NCBI GenBank assembly: GCA_031835245.1 | Contig: JAVKOQ010000304.1 | Span: 1 to 57,500 of the forward strand | Length of the DNA stretch: 57,500 nucleotides | Reading direction: 5' to 3' | Source of the DNA: Balamuthia mandrillaris | Lineage: Eukaryota > Discosea > Longamoebia > Balamuthiidae | Part shown: one piece after another, positions 34,773 to 49,118 of the stretch | Layout: each line of letters begins with the position of its first letter | Position numbering within the stretch: the stretch's first letter is position 1 | Program-made: the position numbers and the translations under genes | The notes under the pieces: model-generated | What the model saw: only the letters and a program-made list of their open reading frames with translations | Told to the model about the DNA's origin: nothing | Databases searched by the model: none

Positions 34773-37045
34773 ATGGTGTCCTGCTCCAATTGTAGGGAAG
34801 CTCATACCGCCTGTAGTGATGGTTTGTTGTGTGTGTTTTTTTTTTTCAAACACATTTTTCCTTTCCCTCTCTTTCGTCATCTTTTTCTCTTTCGGAGATG
34901 TCGTTATATAACTTTAAAAAAAAAAAAAAAAAACAAACAGAGAGGCCCTGCGCTCGTTGCGTGAACATCGGCAAGGCCCATTCCTGCGTGGATGCGGTGA
35001 GCAGGAAACGTGGACGAAGGCCACGCACCGCTCTCACCCCTCCCGCCGCCGGCCAGCAAGCCGACCCGCAGCAGCCACAACAACAACAGCTGTCCCTCTC
35101 CTCGCCCACTTTGCGCTCTCCCACCTTTGCGTTGCCCTCCGCCTCCACGTTCACCTCCATTGTGACCCCTGGGGGGCAGCAGGACTCCCGCTCCTCGTTC
35201 AGCACCTCCCCGTTCTTCATCGCTGCACCAATCCCCACCCAACTGTCCTATTCTTGCTCTCCCTCGCCGTTGGCCTCTCCAGCAGGAAAAGGAGGAGGAA
35301 GCGGAGGCACCAGCAGCGATGGTACAGGAGGATCAAGAAGAGCTCCGCCTGGCCCTGCTCTTTCCTTTCGTCCGACTTATTTCGGCCCTTCGCCCTCACT
35401 GGCCTCTTCCGCTTTAGCTCTTTCCTCTGCCTCGTCCTCCGCCGCCAACAAGCAACAGGGCCACAAGGCAAAGCATAAGAGAACGCGCAGCAATCCCACC
35501 ACCGGTGGTGGTAGGAAAGAAATAACCAACACGGAGGACAGCTTCGATGTGAGCAACGACGACCCCTCCACCACCGGTACCAAGCCGCAGCCAGAGCAAA
35601 CCCGACACGAAAGCTACAGCTCAAACCCGGAGGAACAACACAAGGTCGCGAAGATGGTGTCCACCTTCGAGCAGCACCCACCACGCCACCACAACAAACA
35701 GAACGACTCGAGTGGTGAGGGTGATTCTCTTTATCCCCATCACCAGATGCATCTCCCTCCTCATCCCCATTCTCACACCACGAAGCAGCACGCTCCTCGT
35801 CCACAAAACCAGCACCGAGTGCGGCAGCAACAAGCACAGCGCCCAACGCCATCTGGCACGATGGATCCAGAGAGGGAGAGACAGAACTTTGTGGCAAGTC
35901 TAATGCTAAGGTTCAATGCCGCGTTGAAGGAGAACTCGGACGCACTGGCCTCTCGGATGGAGAGGAAGGTGCAGGAAAGCAAACGCGAGGTGGAGCTTTT
36001 GCGGGAGGAACTGAGAGAGCTGAAGAATTTGCTTCTCTCTACCGCTGCTTCTGCCATTTCTGCCGGTGCCACTTCCTCCTCATCCTCTGCATCTTCTCGA
36101 CATCACCACATGGCTCATGACTTAGGAATGGACCCACCGCGCAGTGGCAACACTAGTTTAAAGGTTTCGTTTGGTCCCTCTTCTATTGCTTCTTCTTCGT
36201 TGTCATCGAGCAATCGAAGAAACGAGTCTTCCTATTGGAGTAACCACTTTGATGAGATGGAAATAATGGGCAGCAGTGGTACCAGTGCCTTTTCATCTCT
36301 GTTCTCTTCGACGGACAGAGAGGAGCCCCTTTCTCCAAGACCGCTGTTTTCTTCTACTGTTCCTTCGTTCTGGCCTGCCACTCCTCCCAACAGTGATTTT
36401 GGAGGAGCAGCACTCCCTCCCATCTCTTCTGCCTCTTGTCCTTCGTCGTCTTCTTCTTTCGCTTCTTCTTCATCGTCTTCTTCTTCGCTTCCTCATCATC
36501 ATAGTGATGTCTCAACCTCCTTCTCATCATCTTCCTCTCAGCCGACAATTGATCTTTGCTCTTTTCTTTGTTCCAGCCTCTCCACTTGTTCTCCGTTTTT
36601 ACCGTCTGCTGGCTCAACCTCTTCTTCTGCCTCTGCTTCCTTCTCCACATCATCGTCCTCGTTCTCTTCTACGACGTCATCGTCATCGGACCAATTAGCA
36701 AACATGGGGGAGGCCTTTGGAAGAATTCCTTCGCACATGCAAAAGCCTTTCTTGATGATGGTTCACTCGGTTGGTGTTTCGAAGATCGTTAATGTAAACG
36801 ATAGTTACTGCAAGCTCCTCAAGATCAACCCGGTATGCTTTTCCTTTGTCGTCTTATGTTATTATAGTCGCTGAAAAATTTTACTTATAGGAGGACTTGG
36901 TGGGACAACCTTCCTTTATTTTGCGGTCATTCCTTCCGCCGCAACACCGCTTCATGGTGGATCCTGAGATCATTCCTCTCTTTGAACGACACACTACCTT
37001 TTATGACTGCTATCGTGCCATCATTCTTGCCCAAGCTCGAGATGG

Positions 37046-37088
<43 letters not shown>

Positions 37089-38278
37089 TTCGTTCTCTCT
37101 CTCTCTCTCCTTCTCTTCTCTTCCCTGTCTTGCATTTTTCCTTCTCGGTTCCCACTTCTCTTGACTTACCTTTGTTTCTATTTACTTTTGTAGGCTCTCA
37201 CCTACAGATGGACAGTGCCTACCACACGTTCTACGGAGTGACGGGCCTTCCCTCTTGGACTATACTGATAGTGGAGGGTGTCAAGTTGCTCACCGGCTCC
37301 ATACAGGGCATTCCTCCCTCCATCGTACTCATTCGACCCAAGTCCTGCAACAGCTCCAATTCTCTCCCAAGCATCTCTTGGCAACCACAACGCCAGCAAG
37401 AAGGGGAAGGAGACGGAGACGGAGAAGATGGGGAAGGAGATGGAGAATCCTCGTCTTCATCATCACAAGATCAACGACACGAACGTCAACATCATCATGG
37501 TCGTTTGGAAAGCATTCTTCAATCTGATGATTACAGCTCCCAAACTGATTTAGTGGGCCATAACGTTTCAAATCCAAACGTCGTATCGTCCTCTTCGTCC
37601 ACTTCCTCCATCTCAACCTCTCCCGTCAATCTGCAGCAACAATCGACCTCTTTTTCCTCCTCTCCTACTTCTTCCTCCACAAGCTCTTGCCCAACCTCTC
37701 CTTCATTTGTCTTCCCCTCACAACTTTCTTCCATGTCTTCTGCTACCTCTTCCTCGTCTTCCTCTTGCTCTTCCGCTACTTCTACATCTTCTTCCACTTC
37801 AACTTTAGCTTCAGCCACTCCACAACACCAAGCATGCAAAGAGGGAACATTGGAAACAGATATGACCTCTTTGACTTCTTCCTCTACCAACAATGACACC
37901 AACTACAATCAGTCGCTACCATCTTCGCATTCCAGAGGAACGAGAGATCCTTCTTCCTCTTCACCTTCTTCTTCATCATCTCCTCCTCCCTCTTCTTCTT
38001 CGTCACCTTCTTCCTCCGGCTTCAACCACCAAAACCCTCAACGTCTTTTCTTTTCACAACAACACACGAGCGTCACATCTCCCTCCATAGAGGACATCAT
38101 CAACAAACAGCTCAGGTCTGCCTCAGCTTCGATCCCTTCTGTTTCTTCGTCCTCTGCTTCGTTTATGGTTGGTGGGCAGGAGGCAGGGGGAGCAACACCA
38201 CCAGCGGTCAGCTGTGCCTCCTGCACCACGCCCATTCCAAACTCGCCAGAACCGTTTTCTATATTTTATCAACTTTAA
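34773..38278 (+). CDS. Zn2Cys6 transcription factor with PAS-like domain (paralogue 1, ERT1/AcuK-like)
   Basis: Putative DNA-binding regulator. Exons: 34773-34821, 34941-36832, 36891-37044 and 37194-38278 (1059 aa). The binuclear zinc cluster CX2CX6CX5CX2CX8C is complete (SCSNCREAHTAC, then RPCARCVNIGKAHSC), followed by basic RKRGRRPR. It lies at the extreme N-terminus, and the RPCxRCxxxGxxHxC form resembles fungal ERT1/AcuK gluconeogenesis regulators. A long Ser/Pro/Gln/His-rich disordered region follows, with a short coiled coil (about 35960-36040, REVELLREELRELKNLL). The PAS-like region is split by introns: SVGVSKIVNVNDSYCKLLKINP, then EDLVGQPSFILRSFLP, and PSWTILIVEGVKLL. A Ser-rich tail ends the protein. 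Introns 1 and 2 match those of the paralogue at 42038. Confidence 0.9.
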
Positions 38279-38420
38279 TGCCTTTTTGTTTCTCTATATT
38301 TTTGAAAACAAACATAACAACATTAGCAAGAACAGAACTGATCAATTCCTCGGAAACGAGATGTTTGGGCTGGTGGTTATCCTCCCAGAAGAAGACAAAG
38401 AAGACGAAGAGAACGAAGAT
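38279..38420. other. 3' flank of regulator 1
   Basis: Short convergent gap before the possible small gene on the minus strand. Nothing specific is visible. Confidence 0.4.
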
Positions 38421-38612
38421 TCATTTGCTGTTGTTTTTTTTGGGTGGGGCACATATTTGAATGCCACAAGCAGGAAGTGGAGGAGGACGCGTTGGCTGAG
38501 CAGCCACAGGGATAGTATGCGTACGAGGAGGAGGACAAAGCCCACAAGCAGGCATGGGGCGACTGGCGGCCGGTGGGGGAGGAGTTTCGGGTTCTTTCTT
38601 CTGGTCGGACAT
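38421..38612 (-). CDS. Small Pro/Cys-rich hypothetical protein
   Basis: Single-exon 63-residue frame starting MSDQKKEPETPPPP. Two related segments, RPMPACGLCPPPR and PPLPACGIQICAPPKK, each carry a PACG plus a further Cys followed by prolines. The composition is unlike neighbouring random frames. I recognise no family, and it may be a chance reading frame. Confidence 0.35.
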   Translation of the reverse strand: MSDQKKEPETPPPPAASRPMPACGLCPPPRTHTIPVAAQPTRPPPLPACGIQICAPPKKNNSK

Positions 38613-39047
38613 GTTTGATTACCAAATTCTTTATGTTGCAAGCGCTTGTAGGAATGTGTATTTTGTTCTAAAAGTAAGTCGGAAAAGAAAGAACAAACTA
38701 AAAGTTAAGGAGAAGAAGTAGAAATGCCCTAAAGATGAAGCAGACCAACGAAAAGTCTTCCCTATTTTCAGCAGACCGTTTCGTTGTTTGGGGTGCAACA
38801 ACCCTCAAACAGGCTGAGTTTACACCTGCGTAGAGTGAGCTGTTACGCAACATCATCCGCATGGATGCCCTTGTTCGTGTATCGACAGCCCTGCATCGAA
38901 TGCGTTATTCTTTGGAAAGCACGCCTTCGGCGCGCCTTGCAAGCCGGCTTTTTAGTGTCCAATCGGATTGGTGTGCCCCTCCAGCAAAGAAGAAACAAAC
39001 CCTCAAACATTTTAGCCTGAAAAAAAAACGAAAACGAAAAAAGAAAT
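38613..39047. other. Intergenic, no gene seen
   Basis: About 435 bp between the small Pro/Cys frame and the tRNA gene. Several plus-strand frames are open but low in coding character. The 39020-39041 A-rich stretch is the T-run terminator of the leftward tRNA. Confidence 0.45.
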
Positions 39048-39119
39048 CAGGCACGGTGGGGATCGAACCCACAATCTTCTGCTCCGTAGGCAGACGCCTT
39101 TCCATTTGGCCACGCGCCT
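39048..39119 (-). tRNA. tRNA-Arg (anticodon ACG)
   Basis: 72-nt cloverleaf on the minus strand: acceptor AGGCGCG pairs with CGTGCCT (one G-U); the body GGCCAAATGGAAAGGCGTCTG is typical of eukaryotic tRNA-Arg; anticodon stem TCTGC/GCAGA with loop CTACGGA gives ACG; T-arm GTGGGTTCGATCCCCAC. A T6 run follows at 39041-39036. Confidence 0.95.
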
Positions 39120-39230
39120 TTGCTCGAGAAATTTGGGAAAAAATAACCAACAATAAACCAGTATCAAACATGAATTTTTTAGCGGAAAAATTTCGGTGTA
39201 ACGGAAACAAAAAACAAAAAAGAAAACTAC

Positions 39231-41735
<2,505 letters not shown>

Positions 41736-42037
41736 TAAACAAAAAATCTCGTTGCTGGATAAAACATCCAAATAAAGAAATAAATTTCTAAAAAGCGAAA
41801 AATATTTCGGTGGATTAGCACTTTAATAGTAAATTTAATTAATGAACATTTGATTTTGGTTGGTAGATTACAATGCAACTATTGATTTTCATTGGTAGAT
41901 CGGCTAAAAAAAAACCCAAACGTACGAAAAAAAAAATTGTCAATCTTGTCTTTTCTTTTTTTTGTTGTTAGCATAAAGTAAACCTGAGAGACCACCACCA
42001 CCACAAAGCCAACACCGACCATTCCCCTACCGGACCC
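41736..42037. other. Intergenic, WRxP gene 3' flank and regulator 2 promoter
   Basis: 302 bp of AT-rich sequence. AATAAA at 41771, 36 bp past the stop, is a candidate poly(A) signal. There is a near-repeat of TTTGATTTTGGTTGGTAGAT and TTGATTTTCATTGGTAGAT (about 41850-41900). No gene. Confidence 0.55.
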
Positions 42038-44197
42038 ATGGTTTCCTGTTCCAACTGCAGAGAATCGCACACCGCGTGCGACTCTGGTTTGTCTTCCTCC
42101 TGTTTTTTTCGTTCTCTCTCTCTCTATGTTTTGATAGGAATAAATATATATAATTTTTATGTAACGCATTCCATAGGACGACCGTGTAAGCGATGCGTGA
42201 GCACCGGGAGGGCTCACACCTGTCGCGACGCCGCCGTGCGCAAACGAGGGCGAAAACCGGTCTCCTTTTCCATGGACGGCAGTCACATCTCCATCGACCC
42301 TCTCACCAACGTCACCTCCACCCCTTCCTTCTCCTTCTCCCCGGCAACTCCGTCGCAGCCCACTTTCTCCACAACGAACAAAAACCTTGCTGTGCACAAC
42401 AAAAACTTTACTCCGCAGCCCACTCCAACTCCACCTCCACAACCACAACCATCGTTTCACCATTACCCCCCGTTTACTCCTTCTCCCTCTTCTTCTTCTT
42501 CTTCTTCTTCTTATGAGGGGAGAAGAGCACAACCAATAAGGGGAAAGGAAGAGAAGCTACAAGGAAAAGAGCGCGAAGCAGACTATGAAGAACAACAACC
42601 ACCGCCAGAACAAAGCTTTTCTAATGCTGCCAGCTCTTCTGCTCCTCCTCCGTTCGGCCCTTATTGTTGTTGTGGCAACTGTCACGGCACCACCAACAAT
42701 GAGAGGGGAGGGAGGTTCAAAAAGAGGAACAAAAGAGCTACTAGTTTTGAGGGAGAAGAAGAGGAAGAAGACGAAGAGGAACACCATCTGTTGGCCGCCA
42801 TTCGTGCGATGATGAAGACCCACATGGAGGAGATCCGCAACGACATGGACGGACTGCGCGGACTTCTCTTGAAAACGCAAACCGACATCGACGCGCTCAG
42901 ACAGACGATATCCCCTCCGACGGCAAAATACTCGCCCCATTCCTCTTCTTATTCTTCTTATTCGCCGTCTTCTCTCAACCCCGAAACTTCTTCTCCTCAT
43001 TCTTCCTCTATCATAAACTATCCTGCTCCCTCTTCTTCCTCTTCTTCTTCGGTAACGGTGGATGTTTGCTGCTCTACTTCCCCTCCTCCTTCTCCTCTCT
43101 CTTTGCTTTACTCCTCTTCTTTCAACACCCACAACAACAACAACAACTTTCCTTCCTACTCATGCGACATTCCTCTTCCTTTTCCTTTCTCTCCTCCTCA
43201 ACCGCATCAACAATCAGCGTTTCCGCCTTATTTGCCAACTTTAACCGATTCCTCTTCTTCCTCCTCTTCCTCCTCTTTGTCTTCTGCTTCGGCTGTTTTT
43301 ACCTCGAATCGTCACACGTTGCCGGGATGGGTCCTAGTCGTGCAGCAACGCATTCGACAAAAGCCATTTGCGATAGTGAAGGCGGAGTTCTCGCAGACAG
43401 ACAATGCCATCGTTTCCTTGAACAGAGCGTTTTGTTCTATCTTTGGCAAACATCCGGTTTGTTTCTCCTTCTTTTTGTTTTGTTTATAACTTATTGTTTA
43501 AGACTAACACAAACAACATTAGGAGGATTTAATAGATACACCAGCTTCATTCATTCGTAAACTGTTGACTCGCTCCAACAATGCAGACGCCAAGCTGCAC
43601 ATCGAAAAAGTGGACTTTACGAAGAAGCCGGACTCACACGAGCTCAAGTTCTCCATCTCGATCTCTCCGCATCCCTCTTCTTCTGCTTCTGCACAGCAAC
43701 ACATGGTGCTCGCGATGAACATTCTTGTTCAACGTTTTCTAGACGAGGGTGGAGCTCCTCAATGGACCATTTTAACTGTGGAAGAGAAAACGTTACGTCC
43801 CGTTCATCCTCCGCCCTCTGGGTCTCCCATATTTTCTGCCGTAGAAGAACAACCATCATTATCCTCTTCTTACTTTGCTCCTCCTCAAATGTATTCTTCT
43901 CCTTCATCGTCATCTTCTTCTTCGCCTCTTTTCTCTTCATCTTCTTCATCAGATCCATCTTCCTATTCTTCTTCACCGTTAATGACCATGATGGAAGAAC
44001 AAGAACAAGTGCAACAAACCGCAACACCATCCGCTTCTATTCCTACTTCTGCTTCGGTCGAAGATTTGCTGTATCTTGCAAACAACTATTCTTCAACAAT
44101 GTCATCGGCCGCTTCTTCTGTTTTTGATGTTTCGTTTCATCCGCTGATTCCTCCTTCTCCTCCGCCTTCTACTTCTTTCCTTCATCCCGAAGAGTGA
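42038..44197 (+). CDS. Zn2Cys6 transcription factor with PAS-like domain (paralogue 2, ERT1/AcuK-like)
   Basis: Exons: 42038-42086, 42177-43456 and 43523-44197 (667 aa). The zinc cluster CX2CX6CX5CX2CX8C is complete (MVSCSNCRESHTAC, then RPCKRCVSTGRAHTC), followed by RKRGRKP. A Ser/Pro/Gln-rich linker contains a short helix (LLAAIRAMMKTHMEEIRNDM). The PAS-like segment AIVSLNRAFCSIFGKHP continues across an intron as EDLIDTPASFI and ends with PQWTILTVEEKTL. The first coding exon is 49 nt with a phase-1 intron inside the zinc cluster, and the PAS intron falls before EDL in phase 0, both as in paralogue 1. It is shorter, having lost most of the C-terminal Ser-rich region and one intron. Target genes are unknown. 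Confidence 0.9.
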
Positions 44198-44462
44198 AGA
44201 TGGCAAACAAGCAAGACAGACGAAGGAAGAATGGAAGAAGAACGAACAACAATAACAGAAAGAAAGAAGACCAAGCAAACAATGTTCTACGAAGAAAGAA
44301 GATCTTTTCACAGCAGACAAGGTAAAGAAAGTTACATCAACCAAAAGCGATGAAGCCGAGCTGGAGGGATTTGCCATCTCTCCATTTTGTATGACCACAT
44401 AACTGTTCATGATTATCTTATTATTTTTGTTTTTGTTTTTGTTTTGTTTGTAAAAAAAAAGT
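44198..44462. other. Convergent intergenic region
   Basis: 265 bp between regulator 2 and the bZIP-like gene. It contains A-rich sequence and a TTTTTG repeat near 44430-44447. A further small exon of the bZIP-like gene may lie here (see that entry). Confidence 0.4.
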
Positions 44463-45429
44463 TTAGTTTGCAATTTTTAAAGAGGAATAATTAAAAAAAG
44501 ACATACCTCTATCACCTCTTCGGCAAAAGATCCGTTTGCAGTCCCTACAAACATATTCTTTGTTCATTTTACGAGGAGACGGTGAAGATGAAGAAGGCGA
44601 GGAGGAAGGAGGGGAAGATGGAATGAGTTCTGGAAAGAGAATTTTGGATGGACTCGCTTTTGTTTTTGTTGTTCGTTTTCGTGATGATGATGATGAAGAA
44701 GAAGAAGAAGAAGAAGAAGAAGAAGAAGAAGAAGAAGAAGAAGAAGAAGAAGAAGAAGAAGGAGAATAGGTGGAAAGTTTTTTGAGTCGCTTCGCGGGAC
44801 TTTGTAGTTGTTGCTGTTGTGGTTGCTGTTCAAAGAGAGGAAGTCTCGTTCGTCTTTTTCCGGTGGTCAACACGCACGACGTCGATTCTTCTCGTCGCAC
44901 AGCGATAACTTTCTTTCGCTCCACCGGGCTAGTTGTTTCCTTCTCCTTCTCCTTTTCTTTTTCTTTCTCTTGTTCTTTGGGAGGCGGGAGAGAAAAGAGG
45001 AGTTCATCTGATTCTTCCTCTTGTGTCTCTTGTTTGATGCCAATTCTTGTCGACATGGCTTGCTGTGGCATTTGTTGTTTCTGATGAGAGGAACAAACAA
45101 AGTTAAAAGAAGAAGAAGAAGAAGAAGAAGAACCAAAAAAGCAAGGAGAGAGAAAACGATACCAAGGGAGAGCGTTCCGTGCGCTCCTCCTTCTCTTTGC
45201 GCCACATGGAGAGCAACAAGTCCTTTTCATGCAGCGCTTTGCTGAGCTGAGCGCGGAGCTCCCGATTCTCGGTCTCCAGGCTGTCCAGCTCCAACAGCAG
45301 CTCCTCCTTGCTTTGCGACGCTTTCGTCTTGCGTTTCTCCGCCCTGTTCATCATTCTCCTCTCGTTTCCTGTGACCGAAGACAATTCCTGCAGCTTTTGT
45401 TCACCTTTTTTAACAAAAAAGGTTGTCAT
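44463..45429 (-). CDS. bZIP-like protein with Cys-rich C-terminus
   Basis: Exons: 45163-45429 and 44463-45080 (294 aa). The N-terminal exon has a basic stretch (NERRMMNRAEKRKTKASQSK) directly followed by a heptad-type coiled coil (LLLELDSLETENRELRAQL, KALHEKDLLLSMWRKEKEE). This layout resembles bZIP DNA-binding domains, although the basic region departs from the consensus. The second exon is disordered with a Lys-Glu run, polyQ and a long Ser run encoded by a trinucleotide repeat (44689-44760). It ends in EYVCRDCKRIFCRRGDRG. A strong GTATGT donor lies just after that motif (44507), so the true C-terminus may come from a downstream exon after about 44415, giving GDRVMWSYKMERWQIPP. Start ATG 45429 lies 52 bp from the divergent F-box gene. 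Confidence 0.55.
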
Positions 45430-45481
45430 TGCCAGGAGTCGAACTGACGATGCGCAGGGAGAAAAAAAGAAAGGGTGCAAG
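45430..45481. promoter_or_regulatory. Minimal divergent promoter (52 bp)
   Basis: Only 52 bp lies between the start codons of the bZIP-like gene (leftward) and the F-box/Kelch gene (rightward). The 5' UTRs must overlap or be extremely short, and promoter elements probably lie inside one of the genes. Confidence 0.5.
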
Positions 45482-48279
45482 ATGGACGCAGAGGGTGCCC
45501 ACGCCGGACACTCTGATGAACTGGAACGCAGTGAAGCTGAGGTTCCTCGTTGCCCCGCGTACGCCGTCGATACGAACGCTGCTGCTACTGAAACGACCAC
45601 CGCTGGCGCCACTGTAGTCACCCCGCAACAGCAGCAACAAAGGGAAACCTTCTTTCCCTTCTCCGACCTGCCCGAGGAGCTGGCCCTGCAGGTGCTGCTG
45701 CACATCTCTCTTGCGGACGTGTGGGCCGTTGCTTTGGCCAGCAGGAGGCTTCATGCCTTGTGCTCGGAGAACTTGCTGTGGGGCACCCTGGCAGAGCGAC
45801 TGTGGGGCAAAGCGGATGAGGATCTGTCGCGGCAGCAACAACAGGCAGTTACTGCCAATGCTTCCGCTGCTGCGGGTGAGAGCGAGGAAGGAAGCGATCG
45901 GGGAGAGAGTGCCGTTAAAACGGAGCATCAACCTTTTTCTTTGGTGGGGCATGCCAAAGCGAACAAACAAAAAGTGGCGTTGAGAACGATCGATTGGAAG
46001 GCCTACACAAGGGAACGACTAACATTTGAGCGACCTGGTTTGTTCTCTTCTCTCATTCTCTCTGCTCTTCTCCTCCTCTTCCACTTTTTCTTGCTTTTTT
46101 GCTTGCCGGCAATACTTTTCCTCAACTGCTATCCTTTCCTTTACCGTTTTTGTTTTAAGGTGCTTTGCAGTGGATCCCGCGACGAACCAAGAGAGGTTGT
46201 CACCCAAAAGCACGTTACTCGCACACAGCCACCACCGTGGGATCCAAGATCTATTTCATAGGAGGAGAATACATTGAGCCTTTTCGTCTCAACGATATTT
46301 ACTGCTTTGATGCTGGTACGTTTTTGTTTTGCAGGAGAGAAAAGAGAAGCTAAAACCTCAATTTCTTGATGTTCTAGACACGTCCGTATGGACTAAGATA
46401 GAGCCAAAGGAACAGAATGCGGAGGTACCATTCTTGGCTCGGCATACAGCCGTTGCAATCGGACACAACATTCTTGTGTATGGAGGATATGACGGCATTT
46501 CTAACTTTTACGACATCTTTGTATTCGATACTGGTATGTTTCTTCTCTGTTCTTCATTCTTCATTCTTATGCTTCTTTTGTTCGTTGATTTTCGTCTCTT
46601 TACGCAACTCTGCATTTTTTCTGGCCCCTCTTTTCACCAGTGGAGAATGTTTGGTGGCAACCGTTAGTGAGCGGTGATGTTCCTCCACCTCGTTCCAATC
46701 ATACAGCCGCTACCGTTGGTAACAAGATGTACATATTCGGGGGTCTTCGTCACAAAGGAGAAGAAAAAGACCAACAATACACTGTTCTTGGTACCTCTCT
46801 TTTTCGTTTCTCTATTTCATCATATATTCTACCCACTGTTCTTTAACACTGATAAATACTCCACATAAAATAGGAGATATGTATGTATTAGACACAGAAA
46901 CATGGTCTTGGCGCCAATTGGGCTCTATTTGTCACGCTCCTGATGACTACCTTTCCATCTATCCTGAACATATGCGCCCTTTCATCGCCAATTCCTCTTC
47001 TTCTCCTCCGTCCACCTCTCTCCAATCTTCCTCTGATACGAATACCTGCCCATTATCTTCCTCTCCTCCATTCTCGTCACCACTTTGTTCTTCATCATCA
47101 TCATCATCATCATCATCATCTTCATCTCCTTGTGGGTCTTCATATTCATCTTCTGCTCTTTCTTTGCCCGACATTCCTCCTCTTTCGACCTCTGTTTATT
47201 CCTCCACTTTAACGGAAGACCTTTTTCCCTGGCACTATCCTGCCCCAAGGATCGGCCACAAGATGGTGGGCGTTGGTCATCGCCTCTTTCTCTTTGGTGG
47301 CGGCGTTTGGTCCTTCCAACAACCTCGATGGATACAGCAGCTGCATGACTTTTGGGTCTTTGATACCGGTATTTTGTTTTCTTTTTCTTTTTTCTGTTTA
47401 TTATTTTATTTTCGTTTTTCGTTTTTCGTTTTTTTCCTTTTGTCGTCGTCGCAGGCGCTCATTTTATTTCTTCCCTCACTTTTTACAACGTGACTAGAAG
47501 GAGGGCATTGGTACCAACCTGATGTTAAAGGCGAAGTTCCGCGCTTGTGCTATCCTTTCTTTTTCGTGTTGGGTAACTATCTCTTTGTTGCTGGAGGACA
47601 AACCACAGGATCCAATGTTGAACTCTCAGAGGACTTTTACTACTTGGACACAAGTACCCTCTTATTTCTTCTTCTCCTTCTACTTTGTTCTTTGTTCTTC
47701 TTTCTTTCCCTTCTTCTAACTCAAATTTTAAAAACAGTATCTCTGGTGTGGCACAAGTTTACTCATCGTTTAAAGCTGGAAAACAAGTTCATAAGGGACA
47801 TGGGTGCTGTTAGTGTTGTTATTCACGATCTATCCGATCTCTTGCTACAACGTCAAAATTTTGTCTCTTCATATGAACCTTCTGCCGGCACTAAAGAGAA
47901 AGAACTAGAAGAAAACGAACCTAGAACAGTAGAGGAGGAAGAGGAGGAGGAGGAGGATGCAGAACTGGCACTCCTGACATCACGCTTCGATGAGCAAGAC
48001 GCAGGAAGACTGACAGCCCTGGTTATAGAGGAAGAAGAAGCAGAAGAGGAAGCAGAAGAAGAGGAAGAGGATGAAGAGGAAGACCTTGGAAACGGGGCGG
48101 AAATACCAGAAAGGAATGAGCATTGTGTAGCCTCCGCATTCTTCTATGGTGGTTATTGCGGGGGTTCTGTAGCCTACTCCGATGATTTTTACGAGTTGAG
48201 GTTCTTGGACGTCTTGTTCCATCATCACTTGTCTGGCTGTAATACTGCATACACTAACAATGCTTCTCATTGCTCTTAA
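45482..48279 (+). CDS. F-box and Kelch-repeat protein (FBXO42-like architecture)
   Basis: Probable substrate receptor of an SCF ubiquitin ligase. Exons: 45482-46037, 46160-46315, 46378-46533, 46641-46790, 46874-47368, 47498-47653 and 47738-48279 (736 aa). The F-box (about residues 60-108) is [20 protein letters not shown] followed by [19 protein letters not shown]. Kelch blades follow: [73 protein letters not shown], and [27 protein letters not shown], plus a degenerate last one ending SDDFYEL. Ser-rich and Glu-rich inserts sit in loops (47000-47190, 47915-48100). All six introns are phase 1, and three exons are exactly 156 nt. The last about 24 codons may be read-through of an intron after YELR. 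Confidence 0.93.
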
Positions 48280-48828
48280 CTCTCCTTTCTCTCTCAGCAA
48301 GTAAGAAAAAACACTTTCTCTATTCACAACACAGAAGATACTAATAAAAACCAACACTTTCACAAAGGACATCGCGCCCCTCAACCTTCCTGCCCTCTTG
48401 GCATTATCCAGTTCATCCTCCACAATAGCCTGCCTGTTCAAATTCATGACAATTTCCCAATGGCAAGGGGGTATAAGATGGGGAAAATGGTCCAAAAATT
48501 GGTAGTAAATTTTGGGTGGGATTGTGAGCCAAGTTTTTCATTGTACCCATTGGAAAGGTGTCCAATGAAGGAAACATTAGCTTAGTCAACAACAAGATAA
48601 TGATGAGTTCCTGTTGAGGCAAGAAGATGCTAGGTGACCTTGTTGCTTACGCTAATAACAAGTGCACTGCTTAGTAGTAAACATAAAAGAAGTTGGTTTA
48701 AAAGGAGGAAATGAGGTAGTAAAAGGTAAAGAAGGGGACAAGTGAGCAAGTTGGAAGACCTACAGGAGAGAAAGAACCTATCAGCAGGATATCTGCTCTT
48801 TTTGTTTGAAAAACTTTGCATTATAATA
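48280..48828. other. Intergenic, F-box gene 3' flank
   Basis: About 550 bp with lower pyrimidine bias than the genes to the left. I see no gene. The sequence AGGATATCTGCTC at 48785 is an inverted form of the GAGCAGATATCC words inside the neighbouring MITE. Confidence 0.45.
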
Positions 48829-49118
48829 CTAACTAATAGCCACAGTATTCAAGGAAGTGACAAAAAAAAACTATTGCTATCAACAACTGGCATATTTCAA
48901 CCACCTCTGCTGGCAGGTTAGAGCAGATATCCACAGATAATTCGCATAAAAGGTAGTTATCCACGGATTTCTGCTTGCTGTTCTTATCTGTCATTTTTAG
49001 AAATAGTAGATATCTGGGGCAGATATCCAGAGCAGAAATTCAATTACTTTACAAATAGTATAGTAGGTCCCCAATAGTTTTTTTTGTCACTTCCTTGAAT
49101 ACTGTGGCTATTAGTTAG
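48829..49118. mobile_element. MITE-like non-autonomous DNA transposon with 46-bp terminal inverted repeats
   Basis: 290 bp flanked by TA dinucleotides (48827-48828 and 49119-49120). Inverted termini (48829-48874 and 49073-49118) begin CTAACTAATAGCCACAG and match almost perfectly, with one length difference in a homopolymer. There is no coding capacity. The interior repeats the word GCAGATATCCA. The TA target and the CACAGTATTCAAGGAAGTGAC end suggest a Tc1/mariner-type source; this is inference. Near-identical ends suggest recent activity. Confidence 0.9.
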
